Shown: piece by piece, positions 14,881-29,800 of the stretch
Layout: each line of letters starts with the position of its first letter
How positions within the stretch are numbered: the first letter of the stretch is position 1
Translations under genes and position numbers: made by a program
The notes under the pieces: model-generated
What the model was told of the DNA's origin: nothing
The model's database searches: none
The model's input: the letters and a program-made list of their open reading frames with translations, nothing else
NCBI GenBank assembly: GCA_013396915.1
Contig: VWZL01000597.1
Location: forward strand, 749,963-813,962
Source: Stercorarius parasiticus
Taxonomy: Eukaryota > Chordata > Aves > Charadriiformes > Stercorariidae
Direction: 5' to 3'
Length of the DNA stretch: 64,000 nt

Positions 14881-17800
14881 TAATTCTGTTTTCGAACTGG
14901 CTGTGGTGTAGTTGGGTAGATTTATCTACTTGAGAACTGTTTGACCAGTAATGCGTCAGTAAAGCTATCTGCAGATTTTATTTTCCGTATGTTTACAAAA
15001 TGGTAGCTGGTTGTGTTTATACGTTCCTTTCCTTTCCCTTATTTGTGCTTTGAAAACAGTGTCCTAAAAGAGAAGGGGGAGTTGGAGGGAGGTACCATCG
15101 TGTCTGTCTTCAACAGGATATGGCTTGGTTAAACTAAAAGGGTGTTTGACTCATTTTATTCCTGAAAACAAATGGAAATGGAGAGCGCAGAGGAGTCCTG
15201 TGATAGTGCTGGGACTCCCTGTATATGTGGAAGTTGGTCTGTGCTGAGCTACAGGCAGGTTTAGGGCTCGTTTGTCTTAAAATTAAGGTCGTATGTTCTG
15301 GATCACAAAATGCTTTTCTCTTTGTTTTCTTCTCCAAAAGGATGAATTGACATCTGAAAAGTTTTCGCATTATTAGATTACAGTATCTTTCCTGGGAAAG
15401 ATGTTTTGGAGTCATGCCAAAGAAATGTGTCATTTCTTTCAGGTATACTTCTTCCCTTTTCTTATTTCTAAACATGTCCAATGTTGGGGGAGTACGTGCC
15501 AAATTTCAGTGATGGTCCACACTTCCTGGAAAGAGGAAGCAGCAAACGGTGATCTGAATTTGCTTTTTAATTTATAATCCTTGACGCTTAGACCTCATTC
15601 TGACTGAGGGGAAGCAGCAGTGGTCTGTTGTATGTTTTTTTTTCATTTAAAAATAAAACAACCCCCAAACCCTAACACACCCCCCTTATATATTGTTAGA
15701 AGTTTTTAAAGCAACTCTACATAAGGGTTTTTAAGCTAGCCTTAGTATTTGACACCTGAAAACATTACTGTACTGCAGCAAGCTGGTACTTTAAACACAA
15801 TGGTCAGTATTGCTCAAGTGCTTCATATGTTCATCAATGTAATTTTCACTGCTTGTAGGCTTAGCAAATAGCTTAGAGACTTAAAATTGAAGTTTTTTTT
15901 CTAACTAGAAGAAAATGTTTAAACATCAAATGAAGAACTTATTGAAGATCCAGTCTACGTTTTATCACTTAAAAGTGTGTTGTTGACACAAAGTTTTGAA
16001 AAGTTGCATACCTGAGGGAGATGGCTTTTGTAAAACTTGATTTCCACAGGGAACTGATGGAAGTTGCTACTTCCATCTTCCATCTTTATCTGAAATACCA
16101 AAACAGATTATGTTTTTGTGAAGTGATTTTTTTCCCTTGCTAGTATAAATGCTTTGAACAGTGATCCTTGATCACACAGAGATAAGATTACTTTGAAAAG
16201 GAATAAATAAGCTGAAGAAAAGATGTATTAACAATTATTTGCCTATTTTTCCAACTGCTTCAGTTTGATTAGTGTAGTTCCATTGTATTTTATTTGTCTA
16301 AATCATTAAGTGAAGGGTAGAGCATATACGTTGCGGTTTTGAAATAGGCCTGGGCCTGCAGAATCTTCAGGAATAATTATGCCTTGCGCCTTTCCCTTGA
16401 GATAAGAATGTCATTGTGTATTACTTTGGTTGTACCTGACATGTAAGTTGCATCCACCGCGTTTTCCCCCGAAGACCCAAAGTGATACACAAGTAGTTTA
16501 AGAGATCCTGGTATTTTAGCTAGTCTACACTGACTCTTTGTAACTAAATATGTCATTCCCTTTAGCAGAAATGTAAATCTAAGTTTAAGCGTCCTCATTT
16601 GTGTGTTCCTGGATTTTATTTGACAGCAAGCAAATTATTTTATCATTAAAAGTTGTAACGTTTTCCTAGATTTCCCTTTATAAAGAAGAGGGAGAAATGT
16701 TACTTATCAATGTTTATGGGCCATTAACATCAAATTATCATAATTTTTGATAAGTTTGTTGATAGACTGTATTAAGGCAGTTAACCAGCGCTAAAATAAT
16801 TGCTGGGGAAATTGTTCAAGACATGCAGATTATATAGCCTTCAGATAATGTTGCCTCCTTTTATTTTCTAGCTAGAAAAAGTCTTGTAAAGTACATGTGT
16901 TTTCAGAAGATAGCAACCATAATTGCATTTGTCCACTCCTAGGGGATTATTTTAATGTCATTTCTAAATTATCCCAGGCAGGCCAAAATTCTTTCAGCTG
17001 TTTGAACTCTCCTTTAATACAGTTAATTGGGCAATTGGCCAAAACCCAGACTGGTTTTAGTTATTTTGAGCACAAATGAGTGTAAGGTTAAGAATAAAAG
17101 GTTCTCTTGTATCCGCTACACTGTTTTGAGCAGCAGTTGATAGTAGATATGTAGGGAAGAAAAAACAACAGGGCAAGTACATAGCAATGATTGTGTAAAA
17201 TACTCTCCCAGCCTTCAATGGCTTGCCGTTCACGGTTGCAAGTCCATCTTAAAATGACTTTAAAAAAGCTGTAGGATCTGTGTTCAGACACTTGATTCAG
17301 CACATTCAGCTAGTGTCAGATATTAAAAACAGATGTCCTTTTAAAGGTCTCTTAATAAAATTCAGTCAAACTTTTTTGTTATTGTTGTTAAATCATTTAA
17401 GAAAGAGGTAGGATGTAAACTTCTGCTTTGGGATGCATTGTTCATATGGCTCAAAAATTACCATTTTGTTGTATGCTGAAATGGATGCAGAGCTATCTAT
17501 TGCAGTCCATTTTTCTTGCTTGATTGGTGAATCATTTTAGATGCATGCTTTTTATATTTCTTTACTCTTGAGTGTTATGGAGGATATCTTAGACATAACC
17601 TTTGAAAAATACATTTATATTTGATTGTAGCTTCTTTAAAAAAAAAAAACAACAAAGAACTGTAACTTGAACAGAACTGCATTGATTTTTTTGCAAGCTG
17701 TTTCTTGGACATTCACTTAGTGTCCCCAAAACTGTTTAGGAATGAGTGAAGAACCACAAAGTCACAAAAGTTAAAATTGGCAGAATTGGGTGGTATGGAA

Positions 17801-20800
17801 AAAATGCAAAAGGAACCTTTCCAGGAGGAGGAAAACATTACTGAGTGTTTTGCCGTTTGGTTTTTTTTCCCTGAGTTAATCTCTTACATTAGTCTTTGTT
17901 CAAACATGGAATTTTCTGAAGATGAGCTATAAGTTTCCCATGTCATAGTAGCATAAAGTAAGTTCTTGTAGACAGTTAACTGGTGATGTTTTTCAGGTTG
18001 TACAGTAATGCTACTAAATGTGTGTTAATGATTGACCTGCCAAAGTTGCCTGACAGATCTCCTTGGCCCTCTGTAACCCTTCTTGGCTACTTTGATATAA
18101 AAGAATTTCTTGAAATGCTGATGCTATAAGGAGAAACTCTAACACACTCTAACCCACTCTTTGGGTCTGATTCATTGGGATGGTGGTGGTCAGTTGTTAT
18201 CCTTGCAATCCGCCAGATGAATAGACGTCATCTGGACTGAGAAAAAACTAACCTTGATTGGAATTTCAAGGGCAAGTAATAGTCATGTTTTTATCAGTAA
18301 CTAATTCGGTAAGACATCTCAAGCTAGCCTTATTTCTCCAATTCTATAAGGTATGGGAAATGTCCAAAGTTTCATAAGCCATCAGGATACCTCCTACTTG
18401 GAGCTGAGAAATGATCCTGTCTGAATAGCTGCATTCTGTCATATAAACCTTTTTAGGGAACTTGATATGTTTTATAGGTTTATGAATGTTTATGGAGTTG
18501 TGTGGCCCAGCCTTTCAGTCCCAAGGTCAAGGTATGAGCTGCAAACAGACTTCATTAGGTTGCTCTTGGCGTTGACATGAAACTTTTTATAAGTTTTTGT
18601 GATACTGCTTATACTGAGGAGGTAAGGTCTAGGAGAAACAATGTGTTTCTGCTGAACTTGATGACAAAAGTGAGTTCTTGGTTGAATTGTGTGCTTGTCA
18701 AAAGAAGGTGCATCGCTTAAGTTTAAGATAGCAAATAAGCTGTATTTTAGGTAAGTGATGATGTAAGGATGTAGAGAATAGAGATTGACAAGTCATTAGG
18801 TGTCTCAAGTGCCAATGTTCAAGGTAGGCTGTCCATAAAACCTTCAACAAATTGTAGACAGCGGATTGGTCTGTCAATGGTGTCATTGCAACCAAACGTG
18901 AAAGTGAATGTCGAACTGACTGCAGGGTGGGAGACATGATTGCTTCCTTCCAGACTTGCATCTGCAAACAGCACTTCGGAGTAAGATTTTTGTATCTTTC
19001 ATCTGTTTAAGATTCACTCAGGTGTTTCATGTTATAAGGTCCTCAAACTAAAAGCTGACATGCTGAATCTCTTAGCTAATACTATTTTCATTATTTTTGG
19101 TTCAATTAACTAAATACACGATGTGGTTATAAACAGTTAGAAAGTTTATTCTCTACTCAGTAAATGTAAGCAGAAGGTGATCTTTTACATAGATCATAAA
19201 ATTAAATGTCTTTAAAGTGTAGCTCACTCTTAATATTTAATTTATAACTTGTAGCTTTGTAGCAGTGCAGTCTCTGGTGTGGGTAAAAGTTGGGTAACTT
19301 CATTTGGGCACAGTCTTCCTTGCTTATTTGTATTAAGCAAGACTGTTAATTGATTACATTCCCTAAGGACAGATTGTTTAATATTGAGTTCTAGCAATCA
19401 TCTTCCCAAAATGCTAACTGCAAAAAGTCTTTAATGACACACAGCATTATGAGTGGTTGAAGGGTGGTCCAGGAGAGCAACAGCATCTAAATTCCTTTAT
19501 TTCAGCTGAGGCGTTATGGTTCCCTTGAGCATAAAAACCAGATGATTTCATAGAAAAATATTGTCATAGGGCTTTATGCACTCCCTGAATTTGCAGGAAA
19601 AGAACTGTCACAAAGTATAAGTAATAACTTTCCGTGAAGATTTGGGGCAGTCTTGGTAGATTTTGAGGCGTAGGTCGTCATTGTGTAATAATACCAATGT
19701 TTGACATAGGATTAAATTGCAGAATTGTCATGCAAATAACACACATCTCGCCTAATTTAATAAAACTAGAAAAAAAGGGCTTACTGGATACTAGGATCGG
19801 GGTTTAGAAGCAGAAAGCAAGTGTTAGAAGGTCAAAGGCAGAGGGGCTTGTAAGAAAGGAACATGATTTGAACATGAAAATCCCTTAATTTTACCTATCT
19901 TTTAGGGTTTTTTGTAACAGATAACCCATTGACTTTATTGTAGAGTAATAGTTTGTTCTAATTTTGATCCAATGCAGTTCAAATAGTCTGTGCTCTACGG
20001 AGGGAACTAGAGAACATGGAAGCTGGAAGTCTTTGCCTTTATGTGATGCATGTGAATTCTCTCTTCTTTGAGCAAATTTGAATCTCAGTTACTTTCAAGA
20101 CGCATATATTCTGCTGGGCTGGCTCAAGGGTTAGGGAAGTGTGACTTGGGAAACATCTTGGGCTGTGTGCCCTGGAGACCTGTGACAGCCTGTCAGCTTG
20201 AGCTTTTGTCTCCTTGGCTGCTGTTGTAAGGGTCTGTCAATGATGTAATGCATGTATAGTTTAGTGTACTGTAATTACGTCTAAATTGGTTTGGAATGGC
20301 AGCCTTGAAAACACCCAAGGGCAAAACTAGTAAGCAGATGTTGATAGCTTTTTGTTCTAGCTTTCATTAGATATTTACCTTATTTCATCACAAGTCGGTC
20401 ATCAGCACCCCTCCTAGTATTTCTTTGATTTACTCAGTAAAATGAATGTTATTTTCAGTTCATATGAGACTCACCGTGGAAGTATCCTTATGCTATGGGA
20501 GAACATTTATATGCAAAACTGTATTTTAATAATTTTTGACAGGTAATGAAAACTGCGACATCGCTCACAGACTGGTTCTGTCCTGAAGTTGTTTACAGAG
20601 GAGTACATGCCTTAGCATTTACGACTGTGTGGGAGTTGGGTGACTTCCTTTGACTTATCAGCTTATTTGTTTTTAGGTTACAGTCTTCAGAAGAGGAAAA
20701 CTTACTTTTTTTGACTTTGGAGACTATTGACAAAAATGTGTATGTAGTAGCGATGTAGAAGAAGTCATAGTTGTTTCAGAACAGCATCCTGAGTTTTATT

Positions 20801-20829
20801 TCATAGATTTGTTGTGTTGTCTTTTATAG
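14881..20829 (+). other. STX2: Probable STX2 intron 1
   Basis: About 6 kb of AT-rich sequence between the CpG island and STX2 exon 2. No coding exon, RNA gene or clear transposon was recognised. It ends in a TATAG acceptor before exon 2. Calling it intron 1 assumes that exon 1 lies in the CpG island. Confidence 0.55.
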
Positions 20830-23800
20830 TGTAAAGGAAATGAAGATGGGGAGACAGTTATTGTTGAAAAAGACCATTTTATGGATGACTTTTTCCAACA
20901 GGTAAAGTTACGGTGTCCACCATACGTTAAAGACTTACGGTTTTCTCTCTGTGCCTTTTAATTTCTGTAATTAGGTTTAACAATTCATCTACACACACAC
21001 CCCCCAACATGCTTTGTAATAGTATGCCAAATCAAATGTTGGTAACACTTTTGCTTGTTTATTTCAGGGTATTATCTGTCTTGACTGCATAGAAGTGTTT
21101 TTAACTCCCTGTCAACAAAGAATTTGCACATAGAATTTTAAAATCTTTTTTATTAAGAATAGTAGCACTTAAGTTTTTGGCTATACAGAATATATTTGCT
21201 ATTAAGAATGCCATTTTTTTCTTAAAAAAAAAAAGTGCAAGCTGTTTATATGTCAACATTTCTGCTGGGATTTCCGTCAGATACTTATAAACCTTGCAGT
21301 GAAATACTTTACAATTTTTATTACCAAAGATTTATTTAAAAAAAAAATCTTTACCTGGAATTATTCTAATGTTTTCATTCCCATATTTCTCTTCCTCTAG
21401 GTTGAGGAACTTAGAAATAATATAGCAAAAATAGCACAAAATGTGGAAGAAGTGAAGAAGCAGCACAGCATTATCCTGTCAGCACCAAATCCTGAAGGAA
21501 GTGAGTATTGCTTCTTTTAGATTTCAGATATGTGTGGCTAGATATTCTGAACTAATTGTTGTTTGTTTTAGCTCTCTGTAGGAATAGAACTCCAGGTGTT
21601 CAGAATGCAAAATGTAACAAATTTATTTATTTAAATATTTCCATATTTAGTATCGAATTAATATTTTGCAATTGCTTATTTTTACCTTTTTTAAGTCTCA
21701 TTGGAATAAATACATTTTCAGAATATTTGTTGCATCATCCAAATCTTTGCCAGGCCAAAACTCAGTTTCATATGGTGTCTTGAAATTGATTGTGTCTTCA
21801 GAAACTTAGGGGCTACTTGCATTTCTTTTAATATGTGAAAATGTTGAAGTTGTCAATTGAGGACTGTCATATGATAGAGCCATCCTCTTCTCTTTATTCT
21901 TCAGTAGGAGGAAGATCCTGTCTAACGCTACCACTACAGCCAGCTGCTTCAGTGGTAGTAAGAGTTCCATGCTGGAGCCCTATTTTTAGAGGCTGTAACC
22001 CCAAAGCTGAAAGCGAAGATGTGCTTTCTGAACAGAGAACTCAAAGTTTAGGGAACTTTACCAAGAAACGTGGAACCTTCTCTGTTCTCAACGCTTCTTA
22101 AGTCAAGGCATGCCTGGGTTTGTGGGCAGGGTTCAAAGAAAAGGGAAGAAAAGATGCTGAGATATTTTTGTGGAATGTTGCAACGCTGGCTTAACATTTA
22201 TCTTCTTGTTGATGAAAACTGAACTTTGGATGTTAGTTTTTCTTTTCCCCCTTTTTTTGGTTTATGGATGGGCGTATGTTTATATTCTTACGAACGATTT
22301 TGCGGAGTGCTTTTTGTCTTAACTATCGTATACAGTCAGTGAATCTCAGGTTTACTAAGGGTTCATCTGAATGTTTAAAATCTGTGGGCTCAGCTTGTTT
22401 ATCAGCTTGTGTTTGTGCTAAAAATTGCACTCACTAATGCATCTGAACTGTGTAAGAACATGACATTGCTTTGTAAGTAATGTATGCTCTTGTGAATCTA
22501 GTGTCTTCACTAAGCCCAATAACAGAGATCTAGCTGTGTTCTTCATAAATACTCTGAATAGTATTCCTCAAAAAATATAGGTAGTGCATGGTACAGTTAC
22601 GTTAATAAGGGTAAAAGCAACAAGTCCATGATAAACAACCGAGCTAAAAAAACCGTGAGAGGAATCTGTATTTTCACTTGATAGACTTCAGTGAACTTTC
22701 ATTTTGACCAGCAAATGAGTATTACCCTGAAAGTGTTACGTTAAGAAAAAATGTGGCATATTTTATGACCTGGTTTAGTTGGTGATTTGGCAATAACATT
22801 TCCCAAGTGTAAGGGCCTGTCATAAGAAGCACAAATTCGATAGTATGCTGTTATTAAAATCATATTTAAAATACTTAGGAGTAGAATAAACTTATTTTCT
22901 GCATAGTTGTACTGGATACCATTATGAGATTGCAAGGTAGAGTTGTAGATGGTTGCTGGCTTACTATTATCAATCATTAACAGTTCTAAAAAAAATTATT
23001 TTTCTTTTAAAAAGGAACAAAGGAAGAACTTGAAGAATTAAATGAGGAAATAAAGAAGATTGCTAATAAAATCCGAGCCAGGTTAAAGGGTAAGTTGTGA
23101 AGAGAAATAAAACTGTCGCTTGTAATGATTCAGGACATTAGCAGTGTTATCAACGTAATGCATTGCAGCTGAACTTCTAAACTATACAAGCTCCATTATG
23201 TATGCATAAATTATATTGTACAGCTTGTTTAAAAAAAAAAAAAGAGAGAACCACCTCCCTGCCAACATGTACAGCCCATGTCAGTAACAGTATCGTCCTC
23301 TACTTTATTCCTCCTTGGCAAGCTTCACCCCTGATAAATACCAGGTCTCAGCACAGCCTAGTTTGTGGAACAGGACAAAGAGCGAGCTTGCTTTCAGAAA
23401 TAATCCAGAAAATTAGAATGCAAAGTAATTCCTCTGTGTAGAAATGTATTCTGCAACTGAAATGCTGGGTTTTGGTCATGATGTTTCGGAAGAAAATTAA
23501 CTTTAACTGGAAAAAGACAGTCTCCATGGCATAAATGTCTACATAGGGAATTGCTGTAGAGCACTTACTGTATTTTAAATTTAGACTAGTTAATTTTGCT
23601 GTGACTTTACCCTGTCAGTATTTCTTAGTTGTTTAGCATAGGTTTTGAAATATATCAAGTGTTTTAATGTTACTATATTACAAATATTGTATGGTTTTGT
23701 CCTTCCATAAACACTAGGGTATGGTGTTTATTGTTTGAACTGTAGGAGCAGCCCATTTTGTTGTATCTTTTGAAATTTTTCCAGAATGATAGTGTGACTC

Positions 23801-26800
23801 TGAGAGTATTGAAGTCGTTTTTATGCTTTAAGATCTGTACCAATTATCAAGATTATTTTAAATTTTTAAAAAATATATATCACTGCCAACCTCCACCTTG
23901 CCCTGAAATGTTAAACATGTCTATGGGGATCTTGTACATGGAAAAAAGTAATAATTAATAGTATTTACAAAGTAACTGAGCTACGCTATTAAATAATTAT
24001 ACTGAACATTGACTCATAATATTCTTGTATTGTTCTTAGCTATTGAACAAAATTTTGATCAGGGCGAAAATGCTAATCGGACATCAGTGGACCTCAGGAT
24101 TAGAAAAACACAGGTATGATCATTTAATAAGCTTAAAGAAATTAAAAGGATTCTAGTAAATCAGAGAATGAGTTTAACTTTTCTGAAATAGTTTCAGAAC
24201 TTCATCTTCTGTTTTGTTGGAATGTAAATACCACTTTCAGTTGTTGTGCAGTAGTATTTGCTGTATCAAAAAAAAATAAACGTTTTTGTTCCACATTTTT
24301 AAATCCTCAAAAAACAGCACTCTGTATTAGCTCACAAGTTTGTGGAGGTCATGACGGAATACAACGAGACCCAAACTCTTTTTCGAGAACGCAGCAAAGG
24401 TCGGATACAGAGACAATTAGAGATAAGTAAGTGACCTGAATACACTTTTTAAAAAAGATTAATTGTATTGTTAGTACCTCCCTTGTTTCTTATTACTTCA
24501 GGATGGTACAAAGCATCATACATATTGGATGTCTTCTTGAAGTGAGGGAAAAGAAACAATTTTATCATATGGCATAAACTCTCTGATACTATTCTTCAGA
24601 GCAGCTGTAAAGAAAATAGAGAAAACTCACTGAATTGGTTTTTTTATGTTGAAAATTATTGAAGAAAATATCTTTTTCCTGTGCTTCATTTATTTCCAAT
24701 GTTGCAACTTTCAACGAGACATTAAGAAAAGCTGTGTTCTGAAGATAGCAAGTGGTAGTAAAAGCCATTCCAAAATTAACATGCTAAACAGGACAGCATC
24801 TCTTTTATGCTATGCTATTTTTGTCAATAGGTACATTTGTTAAATACAGCTGCCATAGAATCAGTGCTACCGTTAGACAAACTCTAAACATTTGTTGACT
24901 GAAACACATTTGACTTATTTCATCATTGATTATTATGAGGAGTATTTTGAAAGGTACCTCACTCTAGTCTGAACTACAGTATCTACCTCAGAAGGTGTCG
25001 TAAAAGAATCCATAACATCTTGTACCTGAAATTAGCCTTTTTGAATATCTCCTCTAAAAGCAAATACATATATTGCTGAAATAGGAAACGCAAACAGAAA
25101 AGTGGTCAAATTATAAGACGACTTTGCTTTTCACATGCTTCTCAAATTTGTCAGTAGCCCCTCATGCTAATGGTTCAATTCATCATTTCAGTGAACTTTA
25201 TTGGGCAAGTTAAATTCTTCTTTACCTATACGTTTGAGGGGAGGGACCCGAATACCTCAGTATGTGGTTCTTTTAAGTTAACGTTTTTATGACCCAATTA
25301 GATCCTTCAGCTTTTCCTCAGCATTAAAAACTCTGAAGTAGCTTGTTTTGGGTATTAGCATCAGAAAGTAATACTCAAACTGTGACTTTCATCTGATAGG
25401 ATAGAGTTATGTAAGTTATTACAGATATTCAACTTCTTTTACATGGGAAGAAAAGGGATTTCATATGTAGTTTTTAAAACTGTACAATACAAATCACTTG
25501 AATGTATTGTGTAACTCCTAACACTTGCATTTGTCAGACCAGTGTGATCAGTAGGATTCAGTTTGCTTAAACATGCAATAATGAACTACATAAATTGTTA
25601 GATGTATTATGAAAAGTTGAAGTGAAGGTACTCTGTGGGTAATCATCTTCTCTGTGTGGAATATGAATGTAGTCCTATGTTGGCAAAATCAAATTTACGT
25701 AAAGACGTTATTGTCCACACAGTGGTGTGGAGCGAGTAATTAGGTGCCAACATTACATGATTGAATAGGTAACTATTGAATGTCATGTAAGTACTCTGTA
25801 TCTCAAGTTCTTCCTTATGAAGAACACTCCACTTAACAAGGTTCTTACGTACACTGTAAAGGCTTCTGATCAAACTTCATTTGACCAAAACAAACGTTGA
25901 AACCAAAAAACAAGAAGAAACCCCACCACCCAGGAATTCTTCACTGTAGCTTTGAATCTACATTTGTTTTTTGACTATTACTTTATACTTTCTGGTTTTT
26001 TTCATATGCAAAAGGACACTTGGTAATGGCTAAGCACTACATTGTTTTATCCTGAAAAATGCTCAATACAAGAACTCTGTTTGAATTGTCATCCTTACGG
26101 TATGGTAAGATTTTACATTCAATAATGAATAAGTGATGTTATGTGACATGCTGTTCTTTTTATCCTAGCTGGAAAGACCACCACTGATGAGGAACTGGAA
26201 GAAATGTTAGAGAGTGGTAACCCTTCAATTTTCACTTCTGATGTATGTATTTCTGGTCCAGTTATGCCCGTCTCTTATTCTCCTGCTTCTGCTATTTAGA
26301 CGTGTTCGGCACATACTTAGTCATCTCCGTATCTTTTTTTATTCTCCTGAAGATTATATCGGATTCTCAAATAACTAGGCAAGCTCTGAATGAAATCGAG
26401 TCACGTCACAAGGATATTATGAAACTGGAATCTAGCATACGGGAACTACATGAAATGTTTATGGACATGGCAATGTTTGTTGAGACTCAGGTAAATGAAC
26501 AAATTCAAGCATGTTTACGTAAGTGGGATTTTTTTCCCCAGTCTTCCTCTTTGAAATACGCAGAAAAAATTGCTTATATTTAGATAATACAGACTTACAG
26601 TGTTTTTTGAGTGTGACTAGAAAATAAGAAAGTTAATCACTATAGGTTTGTTGTTTTGTTTTAGACAAATGTACGATCTAGATGTACTCATAGTATATGC
26701 TATGAATAACTAAGCATACTGTTTCTTTTCAGTTGGTATACTTAATATTTTCTTCAACGTGCTTATATTGCAATATGCTTGAACATTTTGTACACGTTTA

Positions 26801-29800
26801 AGTAAGAACAAGTCTCTCCTGGAACGTTGGCTAATATGTTGGGAATCTAGGATTCTCATAGACATGGTAAAGGACTACAGTGGTAGAATAAAATGTGCCT
26901 TAACAGGGATGTATGCAACTTGCACATAATGCAAAGATATGATTATCCTTATAACTAACATGAAATGTAAAGGGATTGACAAGTCATTCAAGTCATCTTT
27001 TATATTCATAAGCTTTGTCTTGACGTGTATATGCATTTGTTCTATTTGTGGCCTTTATGTACCAATTATCTTATAAAAATATTTTTAACTTTTTAAAATT
27101 CTTTGATTTATGCAGGAAAGTGAAAAGAATAACGGTCAGGAGAAACTTTCCTGAAAAGGACTATTTTTTTTTATTTTTTTTTACTGTTGGGTTTTGTTGT
27201 AGAAGTCCTGTGTTGCTTTGATATTAAATATATAGCCAAGGCAAATTGGTAGCAGTTTTCTTTTGAATTAGGAATGTACAAAAGTTACTTGTGCATCATT
27301 CTTTAATGCTTTGCTGTTTACTGCTGCTGATTATTTCTTCTGATGGACAGAAACACAGGTAATAGACTTACTGTAACTTTTCACCAATGCTCCATTTCAT
27401 TACCAAATTTCATTCATCATAATTAATTTGAATTTTTTATGCATTAACATTCTAAACCATTCATTCTGAGGAACTTTTGAAGTTGCTATTATACATGTGT
27501 GTTGAACCTTGTGTCAAAATAGTCAATATCCTTTCCCACTTCCAGGCACATAAGGGATTTCTGATCTCTTTAGATGTCAGTTTTAGTTTGGCTGTTAAAA
27601 CATACCTCGCATTCAAAGGTATGTTTTCAGGTGTTCAGTATTTGTTCGTGCAAAAGGGAGAAATGCCTTCCCTGCCCATGAATGTTCCTTGTTTAGTTAG
27701 AACTTCGAACCTTTCCTTCTTATTCCTTTTTTCCTCTACTCATCAAAGCAGAAAAAATGTCAGCCATTAACATGTACATTATTCACTTGTTTAAAATAAT
27801 CGTTGATGTTCTATAGCCTTTCTTCTCTTAGGTTCATTAAACAAGGATCCATGGATTCCAGTAATAATTTTTTTCTTCAAAATTTCATTTTAAGGGTGAA
27901 ATGATCAACAACATAGAAAAGAACGTGATGAATGCATCAGATTACGTGGAACATGCAAAAGAAGAGACAAAAAAGGCAGTTAAATATCAAAGTAAAGCAC
28001 GAAGGGTATGCTATCTATCTGTAATTGTGCTAGTCAGTATTTTAACTTAGCACAGTATGAAGCAACCTTCAGTTTTGGTTGATTTTGTTGTTCTATTCAG
28101 TCCTTCAAGGTAGAATTAATATACACATTTTACTTTTTTGTAGTTGTGATATTTAAAATTGGTTTAGAAAACATTGTTATAAATTAGTGTATGACGGAGG
28201 AAGATTTACCAAAGGATTTTACAAACAAAAAAAAAAACCCCATAACCCATAATCCAGAAGAAATCAGAACATTTCCAATGTGAATTATTTTGTTATAGTT
28301 AATATTAAAAATTGATATTACTAGTAGAGAGTATAAACTTCTTGTCCTACAAAAACAGTTAAGCAATTCATGCACAGCTAAGGCTGTGTTCACAATTTTC
28401 CATTTAAAAAGCCGTCATTATGGAGTGTAAAAACACTAGCAGATAAATTCACAGATTCTTCTCATCAACTACCATGATACCTTAAATTATTCAGACTTTA
28501 AATAAGCTTAAAGGTTTTTGGATCTCTGTCACTTGTAAACTTACCTGGAGTGAAAAAGCACTAAAAGCAAGCAGGCTACTTCTTTAGAATTCCATCTGTA
28601 GTTATTATTTTTACAGATAACTACTTTTATACTCCTGTAAAAGTACTAGATTGGGGGGGTCTTCCCTCTGGAAAGACGTTAAAGCACAACATTCAATCTC
28701 GTGAAGGAATTGAGTTCAAAGTGACGTTCAGGCATTTTCCATTGGTATGGAAACTTGTTCTGGGTTTCAGTATCTTTCTTCCCATCAGAAAGCCAAATAA
28801 TTTATTCTGAAATCAAATTACTAAGTAATTTATTTTTATATTTTGTAACTGTATGATTGCAGAGTGAATGAAGTCTTCCTCTGACATTATAAGTCCCCCT
28901 TTTGAGATGCTGTGCAATTTTGTGAGGCTTTTTGGCAAGTTGGATTTGAGGGAATAATGTATCTTTATATAGGTAGACAGATATCTACATATAGGTAACA
29001 TATGTGTTACATTTACAAAAAATTACTTAAGTATGTGTCCAAAGAGACCACTTTATGTATTTGTAAATGGTAGTTTTCTTATCTTTCATAATTATATAGG
29101 TATTAATCACATCAGCTTACCTGTAAACACTTTTTAAATGTTTATTCTTATGCCTGTAAGAGTATAAGATAAATCTATCTTAATTTGAGAATAATATAGG
29201 CTTTTAATAAAAATGAGTGTGGATCTAAAAACTGAGTATTTTAAAAATTGAAAATAAATGCAAGTCCTAATGTGCTTCGTATTAAAATAATAATACGTTG
29301 TTTTTTGACAGAAAATGTGGATAATTATCATTGTGTCATTGGTGTTGATTGCCATAATTGGTCTAATTATTGGTTTGTCTGTTGGTGTTCGGTGATGCTT
29401 GGATAACCTCAGCATGCATGACTCCCTGCCAGAGCGGCAGTAAGTAACTAATCAACTAATTTTGCTCCTGTTTTGCTCTGGTAACTTGTATTGTTCTACT
29501 AACCCTTAATATGTGTACAGTTAGTATTGGGGGGGGAGGCTTGAAAGGCACTGGTGCATCTTCTCTCTCTCTCTACATACTGTAACAGTGCTGTGCATGT
29601 GAATGTTGAAAACTGACATCTAGTGGTAAGCTGCTAAATTTACAGAATGCAATCACTACGTAAGACTCATAAATGCAGAAGGAAATGAGACCAAAAAATC
29701 CGATTGTCGTCTCGCAGTCCTTTCAATATTTTTTTTTTAAACTGAAAGTTCACATCAGCAAACAACTTGCATTAAGATATGGAGTACTAGTTACACTTAG

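Noticed and set aside
26245..26583. 112-codon open frame
   Set aside because: It is STX2 exon 8 read together with flanking intron; only 26353-26490 is exon.
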